Assembly (NCBI RefSeq): GCF_018642165.1
Contig: NZ_JAHHZM010000019.1
Location: forward strand, 1 to 64,000
Length of the DNA stretch: 64,000 nucleotides
Origin: Echinicola shivajiensis
GTDB taxonomy: Bacteria; Bacteroidota; Bacteroidia; Cytophagales; Cyclobacteriaceae
Direction: 5' to 3'
The notes under the pieces are model-generated. The model saw only the letters and a program-made list of their open reading frames with translations. It ran no database searches and had not been told where the DNA came from. The stretch's first letter is position 1. Each line of letters opens with the position of its first letter. A program made the position numbers and the translations under genes. Below are positions 34,944 to 44,410 of this stretch, piece after piece.

Positions 34944-36213
34944 CACCTTCTTCTAAATTTTCAAATTGAGAAAGATCATAGGTCTCTGCTGCTAGGTAAT
35001 GAGGATAAATCCTCAAATGCTGCTTTTTCACCTCTTCTGTAAGGCTCTTTCTGAAACCTTCAATATTGGTACCATCCTGCGCCGCCATAAACACAGGTTC
35101 AATTCCTGTTTTCTTGAAATAAACTTTTTTAAGCTTTTCTAGATCTAAAAAATTGGCTTCCTCCACTTCCAATTCTGTCATATGCATCAACTCTTCCTCA
35201 GAAGGCATTTTCGGCACCAAATCAACTTTATTGAAAACCAGTAAGACAGGCTTATCTCCAGCACCCAGCTCATTTAAGGTCTGGTTTACCACTGAAATAT
35301 GGTCTTCAAAACTAGGGTGAGAGATATCCACCACATGCACCAACACATCTGCTTCCTGAATCTCCATCAAGGTGGACTTAAAAGATTCTATAAGGTGTGT
35401 AGGGAGTTTTCTGATAAACCCAACTGTATCGGAAAGCAAAAATGGAATTTGATCCAATACGACCTTACGAACGGTAGAGTCCACTGTAGCAAAAAGCTTA
35501 TTTTCAGCCAGAACCTCAGACTTGGTCACCAAGTTCATCAAGGTACTTTTTCCCACATTGGTATATCCTACTAATGCCACACGAACGATACCTTTTCTGC
35601 CCTTTCGTTGGGTCTCGCCCTGCTTTTCTATTTTTCTTAACTTTTCTTTGAGCAAGGTAATCTGGTTCCGGATCATCCTTTTATCAGTCTCAATCTCTTT
35701 CTCACCGGCACCACCCCGGGTGGAAGTACCACCTCGCTGACGTTCCAGGTGAGTCCACATCCTCGTCAATCTTGGCAAAAGGTATTGGAAACGGGCCAGT
35801 TCCACCTGGGTCTTGGCCTGGGCAGTTTGGGCCCTGTTGAGGAAGATATCCAAAATCAATAGGGAGCGGTCATAAACCTTGACCTTAAGCTCATTTTCCA
35901 AATTCCTCATTTGAGAAGGGGAAAGGTCATCATCAAATATTACCATATCCACCTCAAAATGCTTGATATAAGCCTGGATTTCCTCCAGCTTACCTGAACC
36001 AACAAAACTTCTCACGTCTGGTTTTTCCAATCGCTGAGTAAATCGGTACACCTCCTTGGCACCCAAGGTCTCTGTCAAAAAGGCCAGCTCGTCCAAATGT
36101 TCCTCTACTTCATGTTCTGATTGGTTTTGCCTGATCAAGGCGACCAAAACAGCCGTTTCCTCCACTGGAGCGGTGTCTATCAGTTTTTTTAATTTTCTTG
36201 TATATTTACTCAT
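34933..36213 (-). CDS. hflX: GTPase HflX
   Basis: HflX, 426 residues, a ribosome-associated GTPase that splits stalled 70S ribosomes, mainly under stress. It has the HflX N-terminal domain (residues about 1-190, with VGSGKLEEI and a basic, coiled linker) and the G domain with G1 GYTNVGKST (about residue 212), G3 DTVGFIRKLP and G4 NKVD. A C-terminal extension ends in EEGDEN. Normal length. The stop codon lies inside its terminator hairpin. It is a single-gene transcript. Confidence 0.94.
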   Translation of the reverse strand: MSKYTRKLKKLIDTAPVEETAVLVALIRQNQSEHEVEEHLDELAFLTETLGAKEVYRFTQRLEKPDVRSFVGSGKLEEIQAYIKHFEVDMVIFDDDLSPSQMRNLENELKVKVYDRSLLILDIFLNRAQTAQAKTQVELARFQYLLPRLTRMWTHLERQRGGTSTRGGAGEKEIETDKRMIRNQITLLKEKLRKIEKQGETQRKGRKGIVRVALVGYTNVGKSTLMNLVTKSEVLAENKLFATVDSTVRKVVLDQIPFLLSDTVGFIRKLPTHLIESFKSTLMEIQEADVLVHVVDISHPSFEDHISVVNQTLNELGAGDKPVLLVFNKVDLVPKMPSEEELMHMTELEVEEANFLDLEKLKKVYFKKTGIEPVFMAAQDGTNIEGFRKSLTEEVKKQHLRIYPHYLAAETYDLSQFENLEEGDEN

Positions 36214-36449
36214 TCAGTATACTTCTATAAGTACTGCAATTTTATGTATTATAATTTAACATTTACCAGAACCATTTAAAATAATTAGTTAATCTAAATT
36301 GTTTTGGATTTGTCCCTTAGGGGAGGTATAACAACAAAAATCCCTTTTCCATTCCCAACAAATCTCTAAATTATTTTGTTTAAAATTAGTCTACTAAAGA
36401 GAAAGAATGGAAATTTACAGCTTGCTAAAGTTAATTGACTATTTTAATC

Positions 36450-37001
36450 ATGGAAATAAGAAGTACACCTATTCAGGATGTATACGAAATTTACCCAAAG
36501 GTTTTCAACGACGCCAGGGGTTATTTCTTGGAAACTTACAGGGAAGATATATTGGCCGAGAAAGGCATAAATACTAATTGGGTACAGGATAACCAATCTT
36601 TTTCAGTAGCAGGGACTGTTAGAGGCTTACATTTTCAGCATGCTCCTTCTGCGCAGGGCAAACTCGTAAGGGTGATAACAGGTAAGGTTTATGATGTAGC
36701 TGTAGATCTTAGAAAGGACTCCCCTACATTTGGGCAATACCATGGTGTGATCTTGGACAGTGCTCAGCACAATTTATTATATGTCCCAGAAGGTTTTGCC
36801 CATGGCTTTTCAGTTTTGGAAGATGCGGTGTTTTCTTATAAATGCTCCAATTTTTACAATAAAGAAAGTGAAGGAGGAATCATCTGGAACGATGAATCTT
36901 TGGATATTGACTGGATGGTAAGCTCTCCGATCATTTCTGAAAAGGACCTATTATTGCCCACTTTAGAAGAATTTAAACAACAAACTGGAGGAGGTTTGTA
37001 A
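36450..37001 (+). CDS. rfbC: dTDP-4-dehydrorhamnose 3,5-epimerase
   Basis: RfbC/RmlC, 183 residues from the chosen start. It epimerises C3 and C5 of dTDP-4-keto-6-deoxyglucose on the way to dTDP-rhamnose for surface polysaccharides. Cupin-fold motifs: DARGYFLETYRED, RGLHFQ with the catalytic His, GKLVRV, and YVPEGFAHGF. The ATG at 36450 is preferred over an in-frame TTG 15 nt upstream. A CpsB-like phosphatase follows after 2 nt. rfbA, rfbB and rfbD are not present. Confidence 0.95.
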   Translation: MEIRSTPIQDVYEIYPKVFNDARGYFLETYREDILAEKGINTNWVQDNQSFSVAGTVRGLHFQHAPSAQGKLVRVITGKVYDVAVDLRKDSPTFGQYHGVILDSAQHNLLYVPEGFAHGFSVLEDAVFSYKCSNFYNKESEGGIIWNDESLDIDWMVSSPIISEKDLLLPTLEEFKQQTGGGL

Positions 37002-37003
37002 AT

Positions 37004-37744
37004 ATGGGATTACTCGATTTATTCAAAAATAAGAAAACGGAACCTTTATCCTTGGATTGGATGGGAGTAGATATGCACTCACATCTTATCCCTGGAATTG
37101 ACGATGGTTCCAAAACTTTGGATGAATCGGTTGCCTTGATCAAAAGGCTCAAAAATTTCGGCTTGAGAAAACTCATCACCACCCCACATGTGATGACGGA
37201 ATTTTACAAAAACACCCCTGAAATCATCTCAGAAGGACTTGAAAAACTACAAGCCGCCTTAATTAAAGAAGGTATAGACATAGAGATTGAAGCAGCTGCT
37301 GAATATTACTTGGACGAGGTATTCATGGAGAAAATCAATAATGGAGAACCTCTTCTCACATTTGGTGATAATTATATCCTTCTAGAAACAGGATTCATCA
37401 ATAAACCAAGAATGCTCCAAGAAACCCTTTTCGCCTTGGAAACCAAGGGCTACAAGCCCATATTTGCCCATCCAGAAAGATATCTCTATCTCCATCAAGA
37501 CCACAAATTATTAGATTCATTGATAGACAAAGCTGTAACCTTCCAAATCAATTTACTTTCCCTCACTGGTTACTATTCCAAACCCGTCAAAGTACTTGCT
37601 GAGAAACTAATTGACAGAAATGCTGTTAAATTTGTTGGAACTGACTGTCACAATCACCGCTACTTGGACAGTTTAGAGGATTTGACCGCAAGCAAGTATT
37701 ATGAAAAATTAAGAGCTTCAAAAATAGCCAATACCCAATTATGA
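37004..37744 (+). CDS. CpsB/CapC-type PHP phosphatase
   Basis: A 246-residue metal-dependent phosphatase of the PHP fold, the type (CpsB, YwqE, CapC) that removes phosphate from tyrosine on polysaccharide co-polymerase kinases. Metal-binding motifs are DMHSHLIPGIDDGS (near residue 23), TTPHVM, AEYYLDE, FAHPERY and GTDCHNH. With rfbC upstream and a sugar-nucleotide-like epimerase downstream it suggests a small polysaccharide module. No BY-kinase gene is seen in the window, so the substrate is not shown. Confidence 0.85.
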   Translation: MGLLDLFKNKKTEPLSLDWMGVDMHSHLIPGIDDGSKTLDESVALIKRLKNFGLRKLITTPHVMTEFYKNTPEIISEGLEKLQAALIKEGIDIEIEAAAEYYLDEVFMEKINNGEPLLTFGDNYILLETGFINKPRMLQETLFALETKGYKPIFAHPERYLYLHQDHKLLDSLIDKAVTFQINLLSLTGYYSKPVKVLAEKLIDRNAVKFVGTDCHNHRYLDSLEDLTASKYYEKLRASKIANTQL

Positions 37745-38700
37745 AAATATTAATTACCGGCATCACAGGTCTTTTTGGCAGTTACCTTGCCAAAGAGTTT
37801 TTTGGAGAAGGTGAAATCCATGGATTAAAAAGGCCCGAAAGTAAAACGGATCAATTGGGACAATTGGCTAAAAAAATCATTTGGCATGATGGAGACATCA
37901 ATGATTACCAGTCATTGGAGGAGGCATTTGAGGGGATGGACCTGATCATTCATTCCGCGGGCTTGGTATCGTTTGACAATAAAGACAAAGAAAAGCTGTT
38001 GAAAGTGAACCATGAAGGCACTACCAATGTGGTCAATGTGATGTTGAGCCAAGGTATCAAAAAGATCATACATGTAAGTTCAGTAGCCGCTATTGGAAGA
38101 AACCCTGAACAAAAGGTCATTGATGAAAACCATAAATGGATAGACTCTCCTTGGAACACCCCTTATTCCATTTCCAAGTATTTTGCGGAACTGGAAGTTT
38201 GGCGTGGAGTACAGGAAGGCCTAGAAGCCATAGTCCTCAACCCTTCCATTTTATTGGCCAAAATGAAGGAGAGAAGTAGCAGTACAGGGCTATATGATTA
38301 CATCAATAAGCAAAGTTCTTTCTATCCCCTGGGAGACATCAATTATATAGATGTGCGAGATGCAGCCAAAATCAGCCTGCAGTTATTCCAAAAGGGACAA
38401 TGGGGAGAGCGATTTATCCTAAACAATGAATCTCTAGCCTATCAGCGATTTTTCATGGAAATGGCTGAGGTAATGAACAAAAAGGCTCCTAATATCCCAA
38501 TAAAAGATGCGATGATTCCTGTCGCAAGCCTGTTGAGCAAAATCTCGGGTTTATTTGGCAAAAAAAGTATCATCAACAGGCAAACAGGCCAATTGGCGCA
38601 GCAGCAAATAAAATTTGACAATACAAAAATCAAGTCAACATTAGATTTCCAGTTCTCTGAACTAAAAGACACCTTTAGATGGGCATTGAACGAAAAATAA
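37741..38700 (+). CDS. NAD-dependent epimerase/dehydratase (extended SDR)
   Basis: A 319-residue extended short-chain dehydrogenase. The N terminus has the glycine-rich TGITGLFGSYL cofactor loop, with DLIIHSAGLVSF and a catalytic YSISKYFAE (YxxxK) preceded by HVSSVAAIG (the Ser). It overlaps the phosphatase by 4 nt (ATGA), so the three genes are coupled. The final quarter is basic. It is likely to act on a nucleotide sugar or similar alcohol; family members also include dihydroflavonol-reductase-like proteins, so the substrate is open. Confidence 0.85.
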   Translation: MKILITGITGLFGSYLAKEFFGEGEIHGLKRPESKTDQLGQLAKKIIWHDGDINDYQSLEEAFEGMDLIIHSAGLVSFDNKDKEKLLKVNHEGTTNVVNVMLSQGIKKIIHVSSVAAIGRNPEQKVIDENHKWIDSPWNTPYSISKYFAELEVWRGVQEGLEAIVLNPSILLAKMKERSSSTGLYDYINKQSSFYPLGDINYIDVRDAAKISLQLFQKGQWGERFILNNESLAYQRFFMEMAEVMNKKAPNIPIKDAMIPVASLLSKISGLFGKKSIINRQTGQLAQQQIKFDNTKIKSTLDFQFSELKDTFRWALNEK

Positions 38701-38822
38701 TTCAATTTCGTTAGATCGAATATTATCAAGTATTTAGATCAAAAAAGTCAAAAAATATTTTCATTGGCTATTTGTGCTACCAATTTAATTGGTATCTTAA
38801 ATTTAAATTCAAAACGACGCGC

Positions 38823-40229
38823 ATGACTGGAGATTTTGAACACGATAGGGAAGAAGAAAGAGCATTGGTAGAGCGGTTTGAGAACTCCCTAAAGGCTAAT
38901 CTAGATCTCTTCTTTGATGAAGAGGAACTGGAAGACATTATCCGTTTCTATTTTGACACACAAAAATTCAAAAGGGCCCTTAAAGCCAGTCAAATTGCCC
39001 TGGAGAGATTTCCCTTTTCTTTGGAAATAAAATTACTTCACGGACAATGTCTGATCTTCAATGATGAGCTGGAAGAAGGACTGGAGATGCTGGAGAACCT
39101 CAACAACCTTTCACCCAATAATGAGGAAATCATTTTGGCGCTATCCAATGGCCTATTGCTCAACGGAAACATTAAAGAGGCTATTCAGATATTGGAGGAC
39201 TTCCTACCAATGGCTGAAGACAAAGCAGAGGTACACTATTCACTGGGAAATTTTTACCGGGCCGAAAACAATAATGAAAAGGCCATCTACAACTATAAAG
39301 AAGCAGTAAAGCTGAAAATCAACCATGAGGATGCATTATTCCAATTGGCCATGATTACGGAGGAAGAAGGCTCATTTGATGAAATCCTACAGTTTTACCA
39401 AGACTTTATTGATCAGGATCCTTATAGCGCAGGCGCATGGTATAACCTTGGGGTAGTCTATAACCGCCTTGGCCGCTTCGAAGAAGCTATCAAGGCCTAT
39501 GATTATGCCTTGATCATTGATGAGTCCTTTGCTTCCGCTTATTTCAATATGGGCAATGCCCTAATGAACACCAAGCAATATGAAAAAGCACTGGAGGCTT
39601 ATCAAAACACCATCAACTGTGAGGGAGCCAATTCAGAGAATTGTTGTTATTTGGCAGCAGCCTATGAAAAACTGGACCAAATAGACCAGGCTTTCAAATA
39701 TTTCAAGAAATCAGCCAAACTGGATCCTGAATATGATGATGCCTGGTTTGGGCTCGGCATGTGCATGCTCAAAAAGGACAAATATTTTGAGGCCATCCAT
39801 TATTTCAAAAAGGCCCTGAAAATATCTGCTGTAAATGCCAATTATTGGGTAGGTCTGGCTGATGCTGAATATCACTTGGGCAACTTACAATCCAGTTCAG
39901 AAGCATATGAAGAAGCCATTAACCTAGAACCTGGGCTAATGGAAACCTATATTAACCTCTCCATCATTTATTTTGATCAAAACCGTTTCGAAGAAGCCAT
40001 AGATGTCCTTAAGGAAGGAATGGACGAACTTCCCGAAGAATCGGAACTCTATTATCGACTAGTAGTTTATCTAATAAAAACAGGTAAATACAAAGAAGCC
40101 TTTTCATATTTAGAAAATGCATTAACTTTGGATTTTGAACGACATGAGCTGCTATATGAACTGATGCCTGAAGTAAAGCATCAGAAAGCCATATACAAGA
40201 TCATCGCTCAATACAAAGAAGGATTATAA
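38823..40229 (+). CDS. Tetratricopeptide repeat protein
   Basis: A 468-residue cytoplasmic TPR protein without signal or membrane helix. The start at 38823 (MTGDFEHDREEE) is preferred over an in-frame ATG 51 nt upstream that would give an atypical basic leader. Around ten TPR-like repeats cover most of the protein, for example ALEAYQNTINCEG and WYNLGVVYNRLGRFEEAIKAY. It is very acidic. comA follows after 31 nt. It is probably a protein-interaction scaffold; the partners are unknown. Confidence 0.85.
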   Translation: MTGDFEHDREEERALVERFENSLKANLDLFFDEEELEDIIRFYFDTQKFKRALKASQIALERFPFSLEIKLLHGQCLIFNDELEEGLEMLENLNNLSPNNEEIILALSNGLLLNGNIKEAIQILEDFLPMAEDKAEVHYSLGNFYRAENNNEKAIYNYKEAVKLKINHEDALFQLAMITEEEGSFDEILQFYQDFIDQDPYSAGAWYNLGVVYNRLGRFEEAIKAYDYALIIDESFASAYFNMGNALMNTKQYEKALEAYQNTINCEGANSENCCYLAAAYEKLDQIDQAFKYFKKSAKLDPEYDDAWFGLGMCMLKKDKYFEAIHYFKKALKISAVNANYWVGLADAEYHLGNLQSSSEAYEEAINLEPGLMETYINLSIIYFDQNRFEEAIDVLKEGMDELPEESELYYRLVVYLIKTGKYKEAFSYLENALTLDFERHELLYELMPEVKHQKAIYKIIAQYKEGL

Positions 40230-40260
40230 GCCGAATACTATTTACCTTAAAAATTAGAGA

Positions 40261-41031
40261 ATGAATTACGTGCTGAAGAATGTGCCCGTACGTACAGAAA
40301 AACCACGAACGACAGGATACACAATGGCAATGGACAAAGGTCTTAGCCTAAGAGAAGCAGAAGATTTTATAGATTCCTGTGGAGATTATGTAGATATTGT
40401 GAAGCTTGGTTGGGCAACTTCTTATGTTACTAAAAACCTACCTCAAAAACTCCAGATATACAAAGATGCCGGTATCCCAGTTTACTTTGGAGGAACGCTT
40501 TTCGAAGCATTTGTAATCAGAGATCAGTTTGAGGACTATAGAAAGGTTTTGGACAAGTTTGACTTGGCATATGCAGAAGTTTCTGACGGATCCATCACTT
40601 TGGACCATGAAAAGAAATGTGAATACATCAATATTCTTTCTAAAGATGTAACGGTTCTTTCTGAGGTTGGTTCAAAAGATGCCGCAAAGATCATCCCTCC
40701 TTACAAGTGGATTGAACAAATGCAAAAAGAATTGGATGCAGGTGCCTGGAAAGTAATCGGTGAATCAAGGGAAGCAGGTAATGTAGGGCTATTCCGTGAT
40801 TCCGGAGAGGTGAGACAAGGTTTGGTCGAAGAGATTCTTACCAAAATCCCTGAAGAAAAAATTCTTTGGGAAGCTCCTCAGAAGGCACAGCAAGTTTGGT
40901 TTATCAAACTTTTAGGCTCCAATGTCAACCTTGGTAATATTGCCCCTAACGAGGTAATTCCACTGGAAACAATTAGGCTAGGATTAAGAGGTGATACTTT
41001 TGACCATTTTCTAGACCTAGCAAACATATAA
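40261..41031 (+). CDS. comA: Phosphosulfolactate synthase (ComA family)
   Basis: A 256-residue ComA-family TIM-barrel enzyme that adds sulfite to phosphoenolpyruvate to make (2R)-phospho-3-sulfolactate. In methanogens this begins coenzyme M synthesis. Many bacteria carry the family too. Conserved parts: the IVKLGWATS stretch, PVYFGGTLFEAF, AEVSDGSI, LSEVGSKD, GAWKVIGESREAGNVGLFR and LGSNVNLGNI. Length is normal. In this setting the likely use is sulfonate synthesis, such as cysteate for sulfonolipids. comB, comC and the other steps are not in the window. A terminator-like hairpin follows. Confidence 0.9.
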   Translation: MNYVLKNVPVRTEKPRTTGYTMAMDKGLSLREAEDFIDSCGDYVDIVKLGWATSYVTKNLPQKLQIYKDAGIPVYFGGTLFEAFVIRDQFEDYRKVLDKFDLAYAEVSDGSITLDHEKKCEYINILSKDVTVLSEVGSKDAAKIIPPYKWIEQMQKELDAGAWKVIGESREAGNVGLFRDSGEVRQGLVEEILTKIPEEKILWEAPQKAQQVWFIKLLGSNVNLGNIAPNEVIPLETIRLGLRGDTFDHFLDLANI

Positions 41032-41038
41032 AAATCCT

Positions 41039-41076
41039 AAGCGACTGACCACCAACTCGGTCGCTTTAGTTTTTAT
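41039..41076 (+). terminator. Terminator after comA
   Basis: An AAGCGAC/GTCGCTT stem around an ACC-rich loop, followed by TTTAGTTTTTA. It lies between the comA stop and the DUF368 start, separating the two. Confidence 0.6.
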
Positions 41077-41081
41077 TTTCC

Positions 41082-42017
41082 ATGAAACATTTGAAAAACC
41101 ATATTCTCACCTTCCTCAAAGGAATGGGAATGGGAGCAGCTGACATTGTCCCAGGTGTATCCGGTGGTACCATAGCCCTGATTACAGGAATCTATGAAAC
41201 CCTGCTGGATAGCATTAAATCAGTGGATATGGTAGCCTTGCAGCTCTTGTCCAAACTCCAGATAAAAGCACTTTGGAAACACATCAACGGTTCCTTTCTA
41301 GCTGCCTTGTTACTGGGAATCTTTACCAGTATTTTCACCCTTTCCAAGCTCATTACTTTCCTAATGGAAGAGCAGCCTATCCCCTTATGGTCCTTTTTCT
41401 GTGGACTGATTACCATCAGCTCCATTATGATACTTAGGGATATCAAAAGGTGGAATTTTATGGTCTTTCTTGCCATTCCTCTAGGTGCAGCATTGGCCTA
41501 TTGGATAACTGGATTAAACCCGGTAAGCTCACCAGAAGCAATGTACTTTACCTTCATTGCAGGAGCCATCGCTATTTGTGCCATGATTTTACCTGGCATC
41601 TCTGGAAGCTTCCTTTTATTAATTCTTGGGAAATATGAAGTGATTTTAGAAGCTGTAAATCAGAAAGATATAATTACTTTAGCTATATTTGCAGCCGGAT
41701 GCATAGTCGGCCTATTATCTTTCTCAAGACTAATTTCTTGGTTGTTGAATAATTATCATTCACTGACCATCGCAGCGCTTTCTGGCTTTATGCTGGGATC
41801 GATCAATAAAATTTGGCCTTGGAAAGATATCCTGAGTTACAGAATATCCAGCAGTGGGGAGCAAAAACCCTTTATTACCGAAAATATTTGGCCACATCAT
41901 TACCTTTCTGTGACAGGCAATGAACCTAAGTTCTTTATTGGCTTATTGGCATTTCTTTTCGGGATTATCTTAGTGATAGGGTTAGAGAGAACAGCATATT
42001 ACTTAAAAGGAAAATGA
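41082..42017 (+). CDS. DUF368 family undecaprenyl-phosphate translocase
   Basis: A 311-residue polytopic membrane protein of DUF368. This family has been shown in recent work (PopT) to recycle undecaprenyl phosphate across the cytoplasmic membrane for cell-wall and surface polymer synthesis. The family motif GMGMGAADIVPGVSGGTIALI is split over residues 14-34, and a second half carries the PGISGSFLLLILG repeat. About eight hydrophobic helices follow. aroE overlaps its end by 4 nt (ATGA). Wall enzymes such as MtgA in the same window use this carrier. Confidence 0.88.
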   Translation: MKHLKNHILTFLKGMGMGAADIVPGVSGGTIALITGIYETLLDSIKSVDMVALQLLSKLQIKALWKHINGSFLAALLLGIFTSIFTLSKLITFLMEEQPIPLWSFFCGLITISSIMILRDIKRWNFMVFLAIPLGAALAYWITGLNPVSSPEAMYFTFIAGAIAICAMILPGISGSFLLLILGKYEVILEAVNQKDIITLAIFAAGCIVGLLSFSRLISWLLNNYHSLTIAALSGFMLGSINKIWPWKDILSYRISSSGEQKPFITENIWPHHYLSVTGNEPKFFIGLLAFLFGIILVIGLERTAYYLKGK

Positions 42018-42757
42018 GAAAATTCGGACTTATCGGTTATCCATTAAAGCATTCTTTTTCGAAGAAATATTTTACTGAAAAATTTGAAAAAGAAAACATC
42101 AGTGGCTGTCAGTACGAATTATACGAGTTGGACAGTATTGATAAATTTCCTGATTTAATCAATAACAACCCTGAACTGGAAGGGCTAAATGTAACTATTC
42201 CCTACAAAGAGCAGGTAATTCCTTTTTTGGACGAGCTCGACCCTAGTTGTAAAGCAATAGGTGCCGTAAATTGTATTAAAATTCAGGATGGTAAGCTTAT
42301 CGGCTACAATACAGACTATATTGGCTTTAAGGAGTCGCTTGAAGTTTGGCTTGGAGACAGCAATGATATTCAAGGCTTGATCCTCGGAACAGGGGGAGCT
42401 TCCAAAGCGGTAAAACAAGCACTAAAAAGCCTAGAGATTCCCTATAAAATGGTCTCAAGAAGTGCCAATGAACAAAACGGCACGATCAGCTATCAGGACC
42501 TGATCAAGAATGAAAAACTTCTTCAGGAATACCATCTTATCATTAACACAACTCCACTGGGCACTTTTCCGAATACTGAGGAAATGCCTGCTATTCCTCT
42601 TAGTCAAATAGGCCGAGAGCATAAAATATACGATCTGGTATACAATCCAGAAAAAACCTTCCTAATGCGGTCTACCGAAGCCCGCAGTGCAACAGTGAAA
42701 AACGGACTGGAAATGCTCCACCTTCAGGCTGAAGCTGCCTGGAAAATCTGGAATTAA
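42014..42757 (+). CDS. aroE: Shikimate dehydrogenase
   Basis: AroE, 247 residues, reduces 3-dehydroshikimate to shikimate with NADPH in the aromatic amino-acid pathway. Motifs: HSFSKKYFTEKF substrate loop, GLNVTIPYKE with the catalytic Lys, GAVNCI, TDYIGF, and the Rossmann loop GTGGASKAV. It is slightly shorter than E. coli AroE. The start overlaps the DUF368 gene by 4 nt, so the two are translationally coupled. Confidence 0.94.
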   Translation: MRKFGLIGYPLKHSFSKKYFTEKFEKENISGCQYELYELDSIDKFPDLINNNPELEGLNVTIPYKEQVIPFLDELDPSCKAIGAVNCIKIQDGKLIGYNTDYIGFKESLEVWLGDSNDIQGLILGTGGASKAVKQALKSLEIPYKMVSRSANEQNGTISYQDLIKNEKLLQEYHLIINTTPLGTFPNTEEMPAIPLSQIGREHKIYDLVYNPEKTFLMRSTEARSATVKNGLEMLHLQAEAAWKIWN

Positions 42758-42938
42758 AAGATTCCACCTTATTTCACATTTCAAAAACCTACTATTCTAA
42801 CCTATCCTTGTGCTTTTGCCTAAGGAAGAATTGCATCTATTTAATTAGCTATAATTCTTATTTGGACCAAAAGTCAAGACCTATGCGTTTGCCTGAAATT
42901 TCAGGAGTAGAGTTAGTACAAATCAAAACATAATTATT

Positions 42939-44189
42939 ATGTATTGGAAAAAGTTATCACACGAGGAAGTAAAAAAAGCTGTATTTGATGCATTAGCAGA
43001 AAACCATGACTATAGGGGAGAAAACCCAGCCTTAGGTGTCCCAGGAACCTATTTGGACACTACAGAATTCTATCATGATGCGCCATTTCTTAAGGATGCC
43101 CCTTTTATGTCTGTCATGGTCAATAACCCTAATCACATCGGTATCCATACTCTGAGTGAAGAATCTGTTCTGGATATCTTCAAAGGAACTCAAAAAATAG
43201 AAAGGGAGCTGATCAACCTGGTTGCTGAGGAAATATTTGCCGGAAAAAAAGGGCAGCAAGATGGCTATGTAGCCACAGGGGGTACTGAGGCCAATATTCA
43301 GGCTATGTGGGTCTATAGAAACTATTTCAGGGATGAGTTCAATGCCAAAGCTGAAGAAATTGCAGTAGTTTACTCACAAGACTCCCATTACTCCATGCCT
43401 AAGGGAGCCAACTTATTGAACCTACACAATATTATCTTAGAAGTAAATGAGGAAACAAGGCAAATCAAGCAAGAATCCCTGGAAAATAAAATTGCAGAAG
43501 CTAAAGAGGCTGGTTACAAATACTTCATTGTAGTCGCTAACCTTTCTACGACCATGTTTGGCTCAGTGGATGATGTGGACCTTTTAGGAGATTTCTTTAC
43601 AGCTGCAAACGTGCAGTTCAGAATTCATGTGGATGCAGCTTATGGAGGGTTCATTTACCCCTTCACTAATGAAGACAGCGCATTCACCTTCAAAAACCCC
43701 TATATTACATCTATCACCAGTGATGGACATAAAATGCTACAAACACCGTATGGTACAGGCCTCTTCCTCATTAGAAAGGGCTATATTCACCATGTTTGTA
43801 CCCAAGAAGCACAATATATCCCTGGAAAAGACTACACCTTGAGCGGCTCCAGGTCTGGCGCAAATGCAGTATCAATGTGGATGATCCTAAAAATCCATGG
43901 TTCAGAAGGACTTAAATACAAAATGGCTTCTTTGTGCGACCGTGCTGAAAGAATTTGTAAAAAGCTGGAAAGAATGGGAGTGGAGCATTTCAGAAACCCT
44001 CACCTCAACATCATCACGATGAAAGCAGCATATATTTCCGATCGCATTGCCAAAAAATACAATCTAGTAGCAGACAGCTATGAATTTGGAGCAAAATGGT
44101 ATAAGATCGTAGTGATGCACCACGTAAGACAAGGAGCTTTGGACAGCTTCCTTATGGACCTTGAAGGCGAGTTGGTAAGCAAAGCCTAA
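42939..44189 (+). CDS. Group II PLP-dependent amino-acid decarboxylase
   Basis: A 416-residue PLP enzyme of the glutamate/aromatic amino-acid decarboxylase fold. Features: TGGTEANIQAMW, His150 (stacks on PLP), HVDAAYGGF with Asp232, and the PLP lysine at 265 in SDGHKML. Its substrate is not evident: tyrosine, aspartate, glutamate or cysteate/cysteine sulfinate are all used within the family. A pyruvoyl PanD in the same window already covers aspartate to beta-alanine. The gene has its own 181-bp upstream region and a terminator, so it is not strictly in the comA operon. Confidence 0.85.
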   Translation: MYWKKLSHEEVKKAVFDALAENHDYRGENPALGVPGTYLDTTEFYHDAPFLKDAPFMSVMVNNPNHIGIHTLSEESVLDIFKGTQKIERELINLVAEEIFAGKKGQQDGYVATGGTEANIQAMWVYRNYFRDEFNAKAEEIAVVYSQDSHYSMPKGANLLNLHNIILEVNEETRQIKQESLENKIAEAKEAGYKYFIVVANLSTTMFGSVDDVDLLGDFFTAANVQFRIHVDAAYGGFIYPFTNEDSAFTFKNPYITSITSDGHKMLQTPYGTGLFLIRKGYIHHVCTQEAQYIPGKDYTLSGSRSGANAVSMWMILKIHGSEGLKYKMASLCDRAERICKKLERMGVEHFRNPHLNIITMKAAYISDRIAKKYNLVADSYEFGAKWYKIVVMHHVRQGALDSFLMDLEGELVSKA

Positions 44190-44212
44190 CATTAAATTTC
44201 ATTAAATGATTT

Positions 44213-44257
44213 AGCCCCTGGGAAACTTATTTTAGCAGTTTTCAAGGGGCTTTTTTT
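44213..44257 (+). terminator. Terminator after the PLP decarboxylase
   Basis: An AGCCCC/GGGGCT stem continued by GGGAAAC/GTTTTC-type pairing with minor mismatches, an 11-nt loop and T7. Confidence 0.8.
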
Positions 44258-44410
44258 GTACATGCGTTCATTTCACTTTTTATTCATCTGAACTACAACA
44301 ACTTATATATCATACCAGATTCACCCTCTTAATTTTGGTTAAAAAAATGGCAATCACAGAGATTATTATCTATCTTATTAGAGACTATTCACCACAAAAC
44401 TTCGTCGCCT

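Noticed and set aside
36435-36449. Upstream TTG start for rfbC
   Set aside because: The ATG at 36450 gives the standard RmlC N terminus; the TTG extension adds only an atypical hydrophobic leader.
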